Source: Segetibacter sp.
GTDB taxonomy: Bacteria > Bacteroidota > Bacteroidia > Chitinophagales > Chitinophagaceae
Length of the DNA stretch: 43,487 nt
Assembly: GCA_028288505.1 (NCBI GenBank)
Contig: JAQBNN010000047.1
Span: 1 to 43,487, forward strand
Reading direction: 5' to 3'
The notes below the pieces were generated by a model, which was not told the origin of the DNA, made no database searches, and worked only from the letters and a program-made list of their open reading frames with translations. Positions 9,062 to 18,290 of the stretch are shown here, piece after piece (the first letter of the stretch is position 1; each line of letters opens with the position of its first letter). The position numbers and the translations under genes are program-made.

Positions 9062-10738
9062 ATGACTAAAATATTTCACAAGGTTTGTTATTGCTTTCTC
9101 ATCGTACTTTGTTGTGCTGGTTGTAAAAAAGATTTTCTTGAATTTCCCTTTACTGAAGGTCCTGTAACAGAAGAAAACGTTTGGGGTTCAGACCGTAACG
9201 CACGTGGTTATTTAAACTTTGCTTATCGCGGATTAGGTATAGCACAAGAGCGTTATAGCATAGGGGGAGCATTGCTTGCGAGCGCATCAGACGAAGCAGT
9301 TAATAGTGATCTTTCTGCTTCTATCAATATCCTTAACAACGGTACATGGGGTCCTCAACGTACTGTGGATGATCAATATGCCAACATGTATTCATGGCTT
9401 CGGATGACCAATACTTTTTTAGAAAAGTCTCCAACCTCGGTTATCTTTCCGCAGGAGGAAATTCCATCATTAAGAGGGGAAGCTTTCTTCTTACGCGCCA
9501 TGTATCATTTCGAATTATTTAAGCGCTATGGGAGAATAGTTTTGGCAACACGCACTTTCTCTCAAACCGAAAACTTAAACTTACCTAGAAATTCTGTTGA
9601 CGAAGTAGTAACACAAATAAGTGCGGATTGCGATTCAGCTAACAGGCTGATCTCAGCTGTTTGGACGGGCGAAGGAACAGTTGCGCCATTTAATGACGGA
9701 TATGACGCTGCTAACAGGGGTAGGGCTACTAAAGCCGCAGCACTTGCATTAAAGGCTCGCTTGCTTCTTTATTATGCAAGCCCTTTTTATAATCCTTCTA
9801 ATGATGTAACCCGGTGGCAAGCTGCTGCTAATGCATCAAAAGCGGTTATAGACTTAAATAAACATACTTTAGTTACACGTACTTTGTTGGCATCTCTCTG
9901 GGATTACAACACATCTCTTGTTTACAATAAAGAGGTCATTTTTGCATCAACGGCAGTAGCTGGAAATACAATAGAGGTTAATAATGCACCTACAGGTTTT
10001 GGTGGCTTAGGAAGAACGAATCCGACACAAGATTTAGTGGACGCTTTTGAGATGACAAACGGAAAGCCTATCAGCGATCCTATGTCTGGTTACAATCCTG
10101 CAAACCCTTACCTAAATCGCGATCCTCGTTTAGGCCTTTTTATTATCACCAACGCATCAACTTTTAAGATTGGTGCGATAGCAGCAAGGCCTGTTGAAAC
10201 ATTTGAAGGTGGACTAGATAAGGTTCTGACTAATCCTAACGCTACTAAGACGGGCTATTATATGCGCAAGTTTATAAGTGAAGCTGCAGGTATAACTCCT
10301 GCTGTACTACGGAGAAGGCCATGGGTTTTCTTTAGATATGCAGAGACATTGCTGAATTATGCGGAAGCTCTTAATGAAGCTGTTGGTCCAACAGCAGAAG
10401 TATTAAACGCAGTTAATCTTGTAAGAGTTAGAGGTGGTTTACCTGCATTAGTAACAGGACTTACAAAAGATCAAATGCGGGATCGTATACGTAACGAAAG
10501 AAGGGTAGAGCTAAGCTTTGAAGAACACCGATTTTTTGATGTACGCAGGTGGAAATTAGGTGAAGTTATTTTTAATGCACCTGTAAGAGGTATGAGAATA
10601 ACCAAGGTTGGAGCTGTCTCAACTTATGCACCTTTCGTTGTTGAAAATCGTGTGTTTACATCTAAAAATTATCTTTTTCCAATTCCACAATCGGAGTTAG
10701 ATAAGGCACCCGAGCTTCAGCAAAATCCTGGTTATTAA
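9062..10738 (+). CDS. SusD/RagB-type surface glycan-binding lipoprotein (second copy)
   Basis: A 558-residue SusD homologue. The lipoprotein signal (Cys-rich, MTKIFHKVCYCFLIVLCCAG) places the lipidated residue at Cys21, followed by KKDFLEFP. Family landmarks in order: RGEAFFLRAMYHFELFKRYG (about residues 138-157), KARLLLYYASPFYNPSND, a conserved block shared with the first copy (MSGYNPANPYLNRDPR), FFRYAETLLNYAEALNEA, RNERRVELSFEEHRFFDVRRW and the end LFPIPQSELDK. It starts 20 bases after its SusC and closes the four-gene uptake block; an 86-base gap separates it from the next lipoprotein. Confidence 0.95.
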   Translation: MTKIFHKVCYCFLIVLCCAGCKKDFLEFPFTEGPVTEENVWGSDRNARGYLNFAYRGLGIAQERYSIGGALLASASDEAVNSDLSASINILNNGTWGPQRTVDDQYANMYSWLRMTNTFLEKSPTSVIFPQEEIPSLRGEAFFLRAMYHFELFKRYGRIVLATRTFSQTENLNLPRNSVDEVVTQISADCDSANRLISAVWTGEGTVAPFNDGYDAANRGRATKAAALALKARLLLYYASPFYNPSNDVTRWQAAANASKAVIDLNKHTLVTRTLLASLWDYNTSLVYNKEVIFASTAVAGNTIEVNNAPTGFGGLGRTNPTQDLVDAFEMTNGKPISDPMSGYNPANPYLNRDPRLGLFIITNASTFKIGAIAARPVETFEGGLDKVLTNPNATKTGYYMRKFISEAAGITPAVLRRRPWVFFRYAETLLNYAEALNEAVGPTAEVLNAVNLVRVRGGLPALVTGLTKDQMRDRIRNERRVELSFEEHRFFDVRRWKLGEVIFNAPVRGMRITKVGAVSTYAPFVVENRVFTSKNYLFPIPQSELDKAPELQQNPGY

Positions 10739-10824
10739 TAACTGATAAAATAAGATCGTCGGTTGTATTTTGACTGATGCTGGAAGAAGCGTTTCTGCTA
10801 ATTGTTTAAATAGAAAAGTTAGTT

Positions 10825-11757
10825 ATGTTGAAGTTAATTAATAGAAGAATAGCAATAGGTTGTGTAGCAATTATAGTGACAGCCGCAACTGGCTGTAATC
10901 AAGATGTGTTTATACCAGATTCTCCCATCGTCTCTAATAAAACGTATTCAAGCCCGTTAACAAAAAAAGTAGTTGATAGAGTTAATTTGGTTCAAACAGT
11001 TATTGCTGATACGCTAATTGAGCTAGCTCCGGGTGTAAAGCAAACGACAATAAATTATCTTGATTATTCTAATAAGCCAATGCGAATTTTTATTATCGAG
11101 GCAGATTTAAATAATCCTTCAATTACCCTTAAAGCAGGTACTCCTAATAACAGAACTACATATGGTAAACAAACTGTAACAGATATAGCACGTTTACAGG
11201 ACAGTGTAAAAAATCGTGTTATAGCCGCTGTTAATGGTGATTTTTTTAATGCCACTACCGGAGAGCCTCAAAGTATTCTTTTTAAAAATGGTGTAGCTGT
11301 TAAGCCTCTATTTAGGATGTGCGATCTGTGTACTTCTCTTACTGTTGACAACACAGGGAATCCAGTAATCATAACTAAACCGCGGGTACCACAAATTGAC
11401 TCGACAAAAATTCGGGAAGCAGTAGGTGGTTACCATTTGTTGGTTCAAGATGGTTTGAAGGTGGGGCAGGGAGATCCATCGATTGAACCTCGAACAGCGG
11501 TAGGGGTAACCACAGGAAAAATCGTATACTTTGTTGTAGTTGATGGACGTAAAGCAGATTATTCAAATGGTTTTTCTTTAGGACAACTATCCGACGTGTT
11601 TGTTGCATTAGGTGTTAAGGATGCAATTAATCTTGATGGCGGTGGGTCTACAACCCTTGTTGTAAAAGAAGGTGCTAATTGGATTGTAAAAAACAGGCCT
11701 TCCGATCCCGCTCCAAGACCAATTGGCAATGCATGGACGATCGTAGATGTAAGATGA
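10825..11757 (+). CDS. Phosphodiester glycosidase family (NAGPA/DUF2233) lipoprotein
   Basis: A 310-residue lipoprotein: signal ending ATG-Cys24, then a domain of the family that includes mammalian N-acetylglucosamine-1-phosphodiester alpha-N-acetylglucosaminidase, which removes a sugar from a sugar-phosphate-sugar diester. Family hallmarks seen: AAVNGDFFNATTGEP (NGDFF at 137-141), EPRTAVGVT (RTAVGV at 223-228) and the strictly conserved INLDGGGSTTL (NLDGGGST at 269-276). The family tie is strong; the actual bond cut here is unknown, since bacterial members also include peptidoglycan- and exopolysaccharide-associated proteins. Its place between SusD and an MFS transporter suggests that the imported glycan carries a phosphodiester-linked sugar, processed in the periplasm or at the outer membrane. 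Confidence 0.85.
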   Translation: MLKLINRRIAIGCVAIIVTAATGCNQDVFIPDSPIVSNKTYSSPLTKKVVDRVNLVQTVIADTLIELAPGVKQTTINYLDYSNKPMRIFIIEADLNNPSITLKAGTPNNRTTYGKQTVTDIARLQDSVKNRVIAAVNGDFFNATTGEPQSILFKNGVAVKPLFRMCDLCTSLTVDNTGNPVIITKPRVPQIDSTKIREAVGGYHLLVQDGLKVGQGDPSIEPRTAVGVTTGKIVYFVVVDGRKADYSNGFSLGQLSDVFVALGVKDAINLDGGGSTTLVVKEGANWIVKNRPSDPAPRPIGNAWTIVDVR

Positions 11758-11798
11758 TAAATTAGGAGAGCAGCTAACCTTAAACCACATTGAATACT

Positions 11799-13046
11799 AT
11801 GAGCACTTCCACCCGTATGAAGCTCTCTTTAATGATGTTTTTTAATTTCTTCATATGGGGAGCATGGTTTGTTACAATGGGCACTTACCTGCAGGGGATT
11901 GAAGGAATAACAGATGTGCAAATTGGGCTTGCTTATGGCACACAATCCTTAGGAGCTATCATTGCTCCTTTTATAATTGGTTTAATTGCAGACAAATTTT
12001 TTGCAGCCCAAAAAATTTTAGGTTTGCTACATATTGCAGGTGCTGCGTTACTTTATTACATTTCAACGCTCGATAACTTCTCTTCGTTTTATATAGCACT
12101 GTTGATTTACATGATCCTGTACATGCCAACACTTGCTCTTGTGAATTCAATATCGTTCAAGCAAATTCAAGATCCTGAAAAGGAGTTTTCAAACATTCGT
12201 GTTTGGGGTACCGTGGGCTGGATAGTTGCAGGATTAATTATTGGTTGGTTATTATGGGAACAAAAAAACAGTTTAAGAAATACTTTCCTCCTTTCTTCAG
12301 GTATGTCTTTATTGACGGGTCTCTTTAGTTTCACCCTACCAAATACACCACCACCAAAAGCAAATACTAAAACAACTTTTGGCGAAATAATAGGACTGGA
12401 TGCAATAGGCTTATTGAAAGATAAAAACTTCCTGATCTTCTTTCTTGCGTCTTTGCTTATTTGTATTCCACTTGCTTTTTACTACCAGGCAACAAATATG
12501 TTCCTTAACGAACAGAACGTGCAAGGCGCAGCAGGAAAAATGACGATGGGGCAAATGTCTGAGATGCTATTCTTATTCTTAATGCCCTTATTTTTTAAAA
12601 GGTTAGGTGTAAAGAAAATGTTGCTGATAGGGATGGGAGCATGGGTAGTAAGGTACCTGCTATTTGCTTTTGGAGACACTGGAAGCAGTATGTGGATGCT
12701 GTATGGTGGGATCGTACTTCACGGTATATGTTACGATTTCTTTTTTGTTACAGGACAAGTATATACTAATGAAAGAGCGGGTGAGAAGATCCGCTCATCA
12801 GCTCAGGGAATGATAACACTTGCAACTTATGGAGTAGGGATGTTGATAGGCTTTTGGATTGCCGGAATGGTAGCAGAAAAGTATGCAACAGCAGCAGGAC
12901 ACGATTGGAAACAGATTTGGATAGTACCTGCAGCTATTGCATTTGTAGTACTTGCATTATACGGCCTCTTGTTTAAAGAAGAAAAAACAAAAGTGATTAC
13001 AAAGCGGAACGCTGAAAAGGGTTTGGCAGCCAGCCCTGTTAGCTAA
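11799..13046 (+). CDS. MFS transporter, nucleoside/sugar:H+ symporter type
   Basis: A 415-residue inner-membrane protein with about 12 hydrophobic segments. The N-terminus (MKLSLMMFFNFFIWGAWFVTMGTYL) and the stretch FSNIRVWGTVGWIVAGLIIGWLL resemble the NupG/XapB nucleoside:proton symporter branch of the major facilitator superfamily, which in Bacteroidota is often found in sugar loci. A TTG codon at 11790 is in frame, but ATG 11799 is preferred. It most likely carries the mono- or disaccharide product across the inner membrane after periplasmic processing. It ends 150 bases before the dehydrogenase gene; that gap carries a dispersed repeat. Confidence 0.85.
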   Translation: MSTSTRMKLSLMMFFNFFIWGAWFVTMGTYLQGIEGITDVQIGLAYGTQSLGAIIAPFIIGLIADKFFAAQKILGLLHIAGAALLYYISTLDNFSSFYIALLIYMILYMPTLALVNSISFKQIQDPEKEFSNIRVWGTVGWIVAGLIIGWLLWEQKNSLRNTFLLSSGMSLLTGLFSFTLPNTPPPKANTKTTFGEIIGLDAIGLLKDKNFLIFFLASLLICIPLAFYYQATNMFLNEQNVQGAAGKMTMGQMSEMLFLFLMPLFFKRLGVKKMLLIGMGAWVVRYLLFAFGDTGSSMWMLYGGIVLHGICYDFFFVTGQVYTNERAGEKIRSSAQGMITLATYGVGMLIGFWIAGMVAEKYATAAGHDWKQIWIVPAAIAFVVLALYGLLFKEEKTKVITKRNAEKGLAASPVS

Positions 13047-13097
13047 TAAAATTTAAAAAAGGTTATAAAGTTTGGAGTGTTTAACAACGGACAAACA

Positions 13098-13132
13098 GTA
13101 CAAGTGAGTGACACAACGATGTTGCCATGAAA
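13098..13132 (-). repeat. Dispersed intergenic repeat, variant II (copy a)
   Basis: Read on the minus strand the core CGTTGTGTCACTCACTTGTA (plus C) occupies 13098-13118, and upstream of it TTTCATGGCAACAT extends to 13132. The same core occurs exactly at 37902-37922 and 43255-43275 and with one change at 35010-35030. The TTTCATGGC extension is shared with the copy at 39292-39320. It is the only copy inside the glycan locus and lies between the MFS and dehydrogenase genes. Confidence 0.85.
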
Positions 13133-13195
13133 GCCTTTAGCTAGAGAACAAAAGATTCTTTTAATACGAACTATTAAAGTAAGAGATTTTAGTTT

Positions 13196-14932
13196 ATGGG
13201 TATACAAATAAAAGAGCAACCTAAATTTTACGACGCCATTGTTGTAGGCTCTGGTGCAGGTGGTGGAATGGCAGCATACACCTTAGCCAATGCAGGTTTA
13301 AAGGTTGCTTTAATTGAAGCAGGTGCTGATTATGATCCTGCAAAGAATGTAACCCAGCTTAAGTGGCCCTGGGAGTCTTTGCGCAGAGGTGCAGCTACTA
13401 AGTATAGGCCCTTTGGAGATTTTGATGCGTCTTATTGGGGATGGGATATTGATGGAGAACCCTTTACTAAAGAAGCAGGTACGCAGTGGGATTGGTGGAG
13501 GTCGAGAATGGTGGGTGGACGTACCAACCATTGGGGGAGAATTTCTTTACGTTTTGGGCCGAAAGATTTTAAAAGGAAAAGCATTGATGGATTAGGTGAT
13601 GATTGGCCTATAAGCTATGAGGAGGTAAAGCCTTATTACGACAGGGTAGATCGATTGATAGGGATTTTTGGAACGAAGGAAGGTTTAGAAAATGAGCCTG
13701 ATGGTATTTTTCTTAAACCACCTAAGCCTCGCTTACATGAGCTAATGATAAAGCGTGCAGGTACTATGGCAGGAGTAAATGTTATTCCTGGTAGAATGTC
13801 TATCTTAACAGAAAAGATTAACGACGAAAGAGGAACTTGTTTCTATTGCAATCAATGTTATCGTGGTTGTATGGCTTATGCTGATTTTTCATCGGCGTCT
13901 GTTTTAGTAAGACCGGCCCTTGCTACAGGTAATGTTGATCTCTATACCAATGCAATGGCAAGAGAAGTGACTACAAACGCAAACGGAACAGCATCTGGTA
14001 TTTCTTATGTTGATAAAACAAATATGCAGGAGTACCATGTGAAAGGAAGGACGGTTGTGCTTGCGGCAAGTGCATGTGAGTCTGCTCGATTATTATTAAA
14101 CAGCAGATCAACAACACACCCAAATGGGCTTGCAAATTCAAGTAATGTTGTTGGTAAATACCTGCATGATTCTACCGGTACGGCAATGGGGGGCGTTATC
14201 CCTCAATTATTCGACCGGAAGAGATATAATGAAGATGGAGTAGGAGGTATGCATGTGTATTCGCCATGGTGGTTAGATAATAAAAAGTTGGACTTCCCCC
14301 GGGGTTATCATATTGAGTACGGGGGTGGAATGGGTATGCCTTTGTATGGCTTTCAATGGGGAATAGAGCAGATTAATGGCAAGCTTAAGATTAATGGAGA
14401 AGTAAAAGATAACGGAGGTTATGGACGGTCGTTAAAGCAAGATTATCGGATGATGTACGGAGCAGGTATTGCAATGGCAGGACGCGGAGAAGCAGTAGCA
14501 TTTGAAGAAAATAAATGTGAGATTGATCCTTTTATTGTTGATAAGTACGGTATTCCTGTTTTGAAGTTCAACGTTAAGTGGAGCGAACATGAGGTAAAGC
14601 AGGCCAGGCATATGAAGGAGACTTTTCGTGAAATTATGCATAACCTTGGTGCTGTTATAACATGGGGTGATAATGGTACTCCTGAGAATAATTATGGTCT
14701 TGAGAATCCCGGTAAGATTATTCACGAAGCCGGGACTGCACGCATGGGTAAGGATCCTAAAAGATCGGTATTAAACAAGTACAACCAGGCGCACGACTGT
14801 AAGAATTTATTTGTAATGGATGGAGCTGCTTTCGTTTCACAAGCCGACAAAAATATAACATGGACAATTCTTGCATTGGCAATGAGGTCTTCTGAATATA
14901 TTGTAAGTGAGATGAAGAGAAATAATATTTAG
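13196..14932 (+). CDS. GMC-family FAD dehydrogenase large subunit (glucoside 3-dehydrogenase type)
   Basis: A 578-residue flavoprotein of the glucose-methanol-choline oxidoreductase family. Seen directly: the FAD dinucleotide-binding motif GSGAGGG (18-24), the conserved GGRTNHWGR (107-115), a four-cysteine set at 215, 218, 221 and 225 as in FAD dehydrogenases that carry an iron-sulfur cluster, and the C-terminal active-site pair His510 (IIHEAGTARMG) and Asn553 (DKNITWTI). There is no signal peptide; the partner small subunit encoded 21 bases downstream has the Tat signal, so the complex is probably exported folded as one unit. By family it oxidises a sugar hydroxyl, probably C3 of a glycoside, passing electrons to cytochrome c. 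Substrate is inferred from neighbours. Confidence 0.88.
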   Translation: MGIQIKEQPKFYDAIVVGSGAGGGMAAYTLANAGLKVALIEAGADYDPAKNVTQLKWPWESLRRGAATKYRPFGDFDASYWGWDIDGEPFTKEAGTQWDWWRSRMVGGRTNHWGRISLRFGPKDFKRKSIDGLGDDWPISYEEVKPYYDRVDRLIGIFGTKEGLENEPDGIFLKPPKPRLHELMIKRAGTMAGVNVIPGRMSILTEKINDERGTCFYCNQCYRGCMAYADFSSASVLVRPALATGNVDLYTNAMAREVTTNANGTASGISYVDKTNMQEYHVKGRTVVLAASACESARLLLNSRSTTHPNGLANSSNVVGKYLHDSTGTAMGGVIPQLFDRKRYNEDGVGGMHVYSPWWLDNKKLDFPRGYHIEYGGGMGMPLYGFQWGIEQINGKLKINGEVKDNGGYGRSLKQDYRMMYGAGIAMAGRGEAVAFEENKCEIDPFIVDKYGIPVLKFNVKWSEHEVKQARHMKETFREIMHNLGAVITWGDNGTPENNYGLENPGKIIHEAGTARMGKDPKRSVLNKYNQAHDCKNLFVMDGAAFVSQADKNITWTILALAMRSSEYIVSEMKRNNI

Positions 14933-14953
14933 TAATGCTATTAAGTTATAGTA

Positions 14954-15613
14954 ATGGATAGAAGAGAGTCGATTAAAGCTTTAACGCTATCTGCTTTATC
15001 AACAAGCTTATTAGTAAATGCATGTAACCCTTCTGCAAAGAAAGAACATGCTGAAGCAGTACAAGTTGCAAAGCAAACACTTGATAGAACAGCAGATGAA
15101 AAGGCAAACGATGAAAGGTTGTCTTCCCTTAAATTTTTTAGTGCAGAGGAGATGGCGACAATTGTTGTATTGTGTGATATAATTATCCCGAAAGATGATG
15201 TATCCGGAAGCGCGACCGATGCAAAAGTTCCTGACTTCATTGAGTTTATAGTAAAAGATAAACCTGAGTTTCAAACACCTATACAAGGTGGTCTTCGATG
15301 GCTTAATCTTGAAAGCTTTAGACGTTTTAAAAAGTCGTTTACTGATGTGGCGGAACCGCAAAGGCTGCAAATAATAGACGAAATTGCTTATCCTGAAAAA
15401 GCAAAGATGGAAGTGTTTAGAGGAGTGCATTTCTTCAACTTATTTCGCAACTTAACTGCTACGGGATTTTACACTTCAGAGATAGGAATTAAAGACCTTG
15501 GTTACAAGGGTAACACGCCTAATCAATGGAATGGTGTGCCTGATGAAGTACTGAAACAATACGGATATGCATATACAGAAAAGGAATTGAAGGAATGTAT
15601 TTCCTTTACTTAA
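14954..15613 (+). CDS. Gluconate 2-dehydrogenase subunit 3 family protein, Tat-signal small subunit
   Basis: A 219-residue partner of the GMC dehydrogenase. The N-terminus MDRRESIKALTLSALSTS has a twin-arginine motif of the Bacteroidota kind, ending in LVNAC with Cys24, so the mature protein may also be lipidated. The body matches the Gluconate_2-dh3 family: the conserved LKFFSAEEMATIVVLCDIII, PKDDVSGSATDAKVPDFIEF and the C-terminal FYTSEIGIKDLGYKGN. In this family the small subunit carries the large subunit through the Tat pore and anchors it. It lies 21 bases behind the large subunit and 6 bases before the next gene. Confidence 0.88.
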   Translation: MDRRESIKALTLSALSTSLLVNACNPSAKKEHAEAVQVAKQTLDRTADEKANDERLSSLKFFSAEEMATIVVLCDIIIPKDDVSGSATDAKVPDFIEFIVKDKPEFQTPIQGGLRWLNLESFRRFKKSFTDVAEPQRLQIIDEIAYPEKAKMEVFRGVHFFNLFRNLTATGFYTSEIGIKDLGYKGNTPNQWNGVPDEVLKQYGYAYTEKELKECISFT

Positions 15614-15619
15614 AGGTTA

Positions 15620-16801
15620 TTGATAAAATCTAATGTTGTGAGAAAGCTGCGAATGGGAATGATAGGGGGAGGTAAAGGTGCTTTTATCGGGAGCATTCAT
15701 AGAACTGCTGCAAGCCTGGATGGACTTGTAGAATTAGTGTGCGGAGCCCTTAGCAGTAAGCCGAATGTAGCAAAGGAATCGGGTAAAGATTTGTTTCTTA
15801 AAGAAGACAGAACTTATACTTGTTACCAAGAGTTAATAGAAAAAGAGAGCAAATTGGCTGTTGATGAAAGAATTGATTTTGTAAGCATCGTTACTCCTAA
15901 TTACGCTCATTTTCAACCTGCAATGTTGGCCCTGAGTCATGGTTTTCATGTAATGATAGAAAAGCCGATCACTTTTACACTGGAAGAAGCAAATACCTTG
16001 CAAAGAAAGGTTGGTGAAACAGGTTTGTTGTTAGGATTAACTCATACCTACTCAGGCTACCCGATGGTAAAGCAAGCAAGGCAAATGGTGAAAGAAGGTG
16101 CACTTGGAAAGATTAGAAAGATTATTGTAGAATACCCACAAGGATGGTTAAGCCAGCTAATAGAAAATGAAGGAAACAGGCAAGCTGAATGGAGAACAGA
16201 TCCAGCACGTTCAGGAAAGAGCGGTTGCATGGGAGATATAGGAGTACATGCTGCACATTTAGCTGAGTATGTGTCAGGACTAAAAATAAAATCAGTTTGT
16301 GCAGACCTTAATATTGTTGTAGAAGGTAGGGCATTAGATGATGATTGTAATGTGTTAGTAAAGTTTGACAATGCTGCTGCAGGTGTATTGATAGCTTCAC
16401 AAATAGCAACAGGCGAAGAGAATGCTTTACGAATAAGAGTTTATGGTGAAAGGGGAGGCCTTGAGTGGGCACAGCAAGAACCGAATAGTTTAATAGCCAG
16501 GTGGCAAGATAAACCAATGCAAGTTTTAAGATCAGGTGCTAATTATAAAGACCCTCTTTCAAGTTTTGCGAAACACAATTTTCGAACTCCTGGAGGTCAT
16601 CCTGAAGGTTATATTGAAGCTTTTGCTAACATCTATCGGAACTTTTCTTTGACTCTGTTAGCTAAGCTTGAAGGAAGAGTACCAAGTGCAGAAGAACTTG
16701 ATTTTCCAACAGTAGCAGATGGAGTTAGGGGGATGGCTTTTATTGAAGCAGTTGTTGCATCTGGCATGTCGGAACAGAAATGGACCCCTTTTATTCATTA
16801 A
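15620..16801 (+). CDS. Gfo/Idh/MocA-family NAD(P)-dependent oxidoreductase
   Basis: A 393-residue oxidoreductase with an N-terminal Rossmann fold (MGMIGGGKGAFIGSIHR, glycine motif at about 16-24), the family EKP motif (114-116, lysine catalytic) and the C-terminal substrate domain (GKSGCMGDIGVHAAHLAEYV; GHPEGYIEAFANIYRNF). Members like this reduce or oxidise 3-keto or inosose sugars; here it may reduce the 3-keto sugar released by the DUF1080 protein or act as a cytoplasmic 3-dehydrogenase. The first in-frame codons are TTG (15620) and GTG (15638); the first ATG (15653) would remove RKLR just before the fold, which homologues normally keep, so the TTG is used with reservation. No signal peptide. 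Confidence 0.87.
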   Translation: MIKSNVVRKLRMGMIGGGKGAFIGSIHRTAASLDGLVELVCGALSSKPNVAKESGKDLFLKEDRTYTCYQELIEKESKLAVDERIDFVSIVTPNYAHFQPAMLALSHGFHVMIEKPITFTLEEANTLQRKVGETGLLLGLTHTYSGYPMVKQARQMVKEGALGKIRKIIVEYPQGWLSQLIENEGNRQAEWRTDPARSGKSGCMGDIGVHAAHLAEYVSGLKIKSVCADLNIVVEGRALDDDCNVLVKFDNAAAGVLIASQIATGEENALRIRVYGERGGLEWAQQEPNSLIARWQDKPMQVLRSGANYKDPLSSFAKHNFRTPGGHPEGYIEAFANIYRNFSLTLLAKLEGRVPSAEELDFPTVADGVRGMAFIEAVVASGMSEQKWTPFIH

Positions 16802-16819
16802 AATAACTATTACTATTAC

Positions 16820-17875
16820 ATGAAAACAATAAAAGGTCCGGCAATATTTCTTGCGCAATTTTTAAGTGATGAACCACCGTTTAATGATCTTAAATCTATT
16901 TGCAAATGGGCTAAAGGTTTAGGATATGTAGGGGTACAAATACCTACAAACGATTCTCGTTGTATAGACTTAGTAAAGGCTGCTGAAAGCAAGACTTATG
17001 CAGATGAATTAAATGGTTTAATAAATGAGTGCGGGTTAGAAATAACAGAACTTTCAACACATTTGCAAGGTCAGCTGGTTGCAGTTAATCCTGCTTACGA
17101 TACTTTGTTTGACGGCTTTGCTCCGGAAGTGGTAAAAGGTAACCCAAAAGCAAGAACAGCATGGGCTACTGAACAATTAAAGTTAGCAGCAAAGGCTTCT
17201 AAAAATTTAGGTTTAAATGCTTGTGCAACTTTCAGCGGTTCTCTCTTGTGGCCAATCATATATCCCTGGCCCCAACGTCCTGTAGGCTTAATAGATGGAG
17301 GGTTTGAAGAGTTAGCAAAGAGATGGTTGCCCATACTTAACACTTATGAAGAATGTGGAATAAATCTTTGTTATGAAATACATCCGGGAGAGGACTTACA
17401 TGACGGCATTACCTATGAGATGTTCTTACACAAAGTAAACGATCATTCAAGGGCCTGCTTGTTATACGATCCTTCACACTTTGTTTTACAGTGCCTTGAT
17501 TATCTTTCTTACATCGATCATTATCATGCACGTATAAAGATGCTTCATGTAAAAGATGCTGAGTTCAACCCAACAGGAAAACAAGGTGTTTATGGGGGGT
17601 ACCAGAGTTGGATTGATAGGGCGGGTCGTTTTCGTTCTCTAGGTGATGGACAGGTTAATTTTAAAAGTATTTTTAGTAAGCTTACCGCCTATGATTTTAC
17701 CGGTTGGGCAGTGATGGAGTGGGAGTGTTGTTTAAAGCACCCGGAGCAAGGCGCAAGAGAAGGCGCTCAGTTTATAAAAGATCACATAATAGAGGTAACA
17801 GATAACGCATTTGATAATTTTGCTTTGGTGTTTAAAAACGAGACGCTAAATAGAACAGTATTAGGATTGGATTAA
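16820..17875 (+). CDS. Sugar phosphate isomerase/epimerase family TIM-barrel protein
   Basis: A 351-residue cytoplasmic protein of the AP-endonuclease-2-like (xylose isomerase-type) TIM barrel. Likely metal ligands are visible at the expected strand ends: Glu186 (CYEIHPGED), Asp217 and His220 (LLYDPSHF), His243 (MLHVKDAE) and Glu300/Glu302 (VMEWEC). Proteins of this kind are regular neighbours of DUF1080 and Gfo/Idh/MocA genes and are thought to act as isomerases, epimerases or hydratases on keto-sugar intermediates. It begins 18 bases after the oxidoreductase stop. Family assignment is firm; the reaction is inferred from context. Confidence 0.85.
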   Translation: MKTIKGPAIFLAQFLSDEPPFNDLKSICKWAKGLGYVGVQIPTNDSRCIDLVKAAESKTYADELNGLINECGLEITELSTHLQGQLVAVNPAYDTLFDGFAPEVVKGNPKARTAWATEQLKLAAKASKNLGLNACATFSGSLLWPIIYPWPQRPVGLIDGGFEELAKRWLPILNTYEECGINLCYEIHPGEDLHDGITYEMFLHKVNDHSRACLLYDPSHFVLQCLDYLSYIDHYHARIKMLHVKDAEFNPTGKQGVYGGYQSWIDRAGRFRSLGDGQVNFKSIFSKLTAYDFTGWAVMEWECCLKHPEQGAREGAQFIKDHIIEVTDNAFDNFALVFKNETLNRTVLGLD

Positions 17876-17900
17876 TAAAAAGGATCAAAAAGATATTAAG

Positions 17901-18281
17901 ATGAAAAAGATGATAACCATGTTTTGTTTGGTTGGAATTACGCTTGCTTGTAACGACAAGACCAGCAATGCAAGTAATGTGAACAGCAAAACAACATATG
18001 TAGCTAAAGATCCTGATGTAGAAAGAGGCTTGCAGCTTGTTGCTAACAGTGACTGTTTATCTTGCCATAAAATATCTGAGCCAATGACTGGCCCTTCATA
18101 TAAAGCAATTGCGAATAAGTACCAGGATAATAGTGAGAATATATCATCCCTTGTGAAAAAAATTATTATAGGAGGATCAGGTGTTTGGGGACAAGTTATG
18201 ATGACACCGCATCCACAAGTATCCAAACAAGATGCAGAAACAATGGTTAAGTATATTTTTTCTTTAAAAGACACCAAATAG
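17901..18281 (+). CDS. Monohaem c-type cytochrome lipoprotein
   Basis: A 126-residue lipoprotein: signal MKKMITMFCLVGITLA with lipidated Cys17, then a small cytochrome c fold of the c-551/c-552 type. The single haem site is CLSCH at 52-56, and the distal methionine is probably in VMMTPHPQVSKQDAETM. It is co-directional with and 25 bases downstream of the isomerase gene, in the same run as the GMC dehydrogenase, which fits a role as the periplasmic electron acceptor of the dehydrogenase complex, passing electrons toward a terminal oxidase. In characterised sugar dehydrogenases of this class the third component is a cytochrome c. Confidence 0.88.
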   Translation: MKKMITMFCLVGITLACNDKTSNASNVNSKTTYVAKDPDVERGLQLVANSDCLSCHKISEPMTGPSYKAIANKYQDNSENISSLVKKIIIGGSGVWGQVMMTPHPQVSKQDAETMVKYIFSLKDTK

Positions 18282-18290
18282 AAATTCAAC

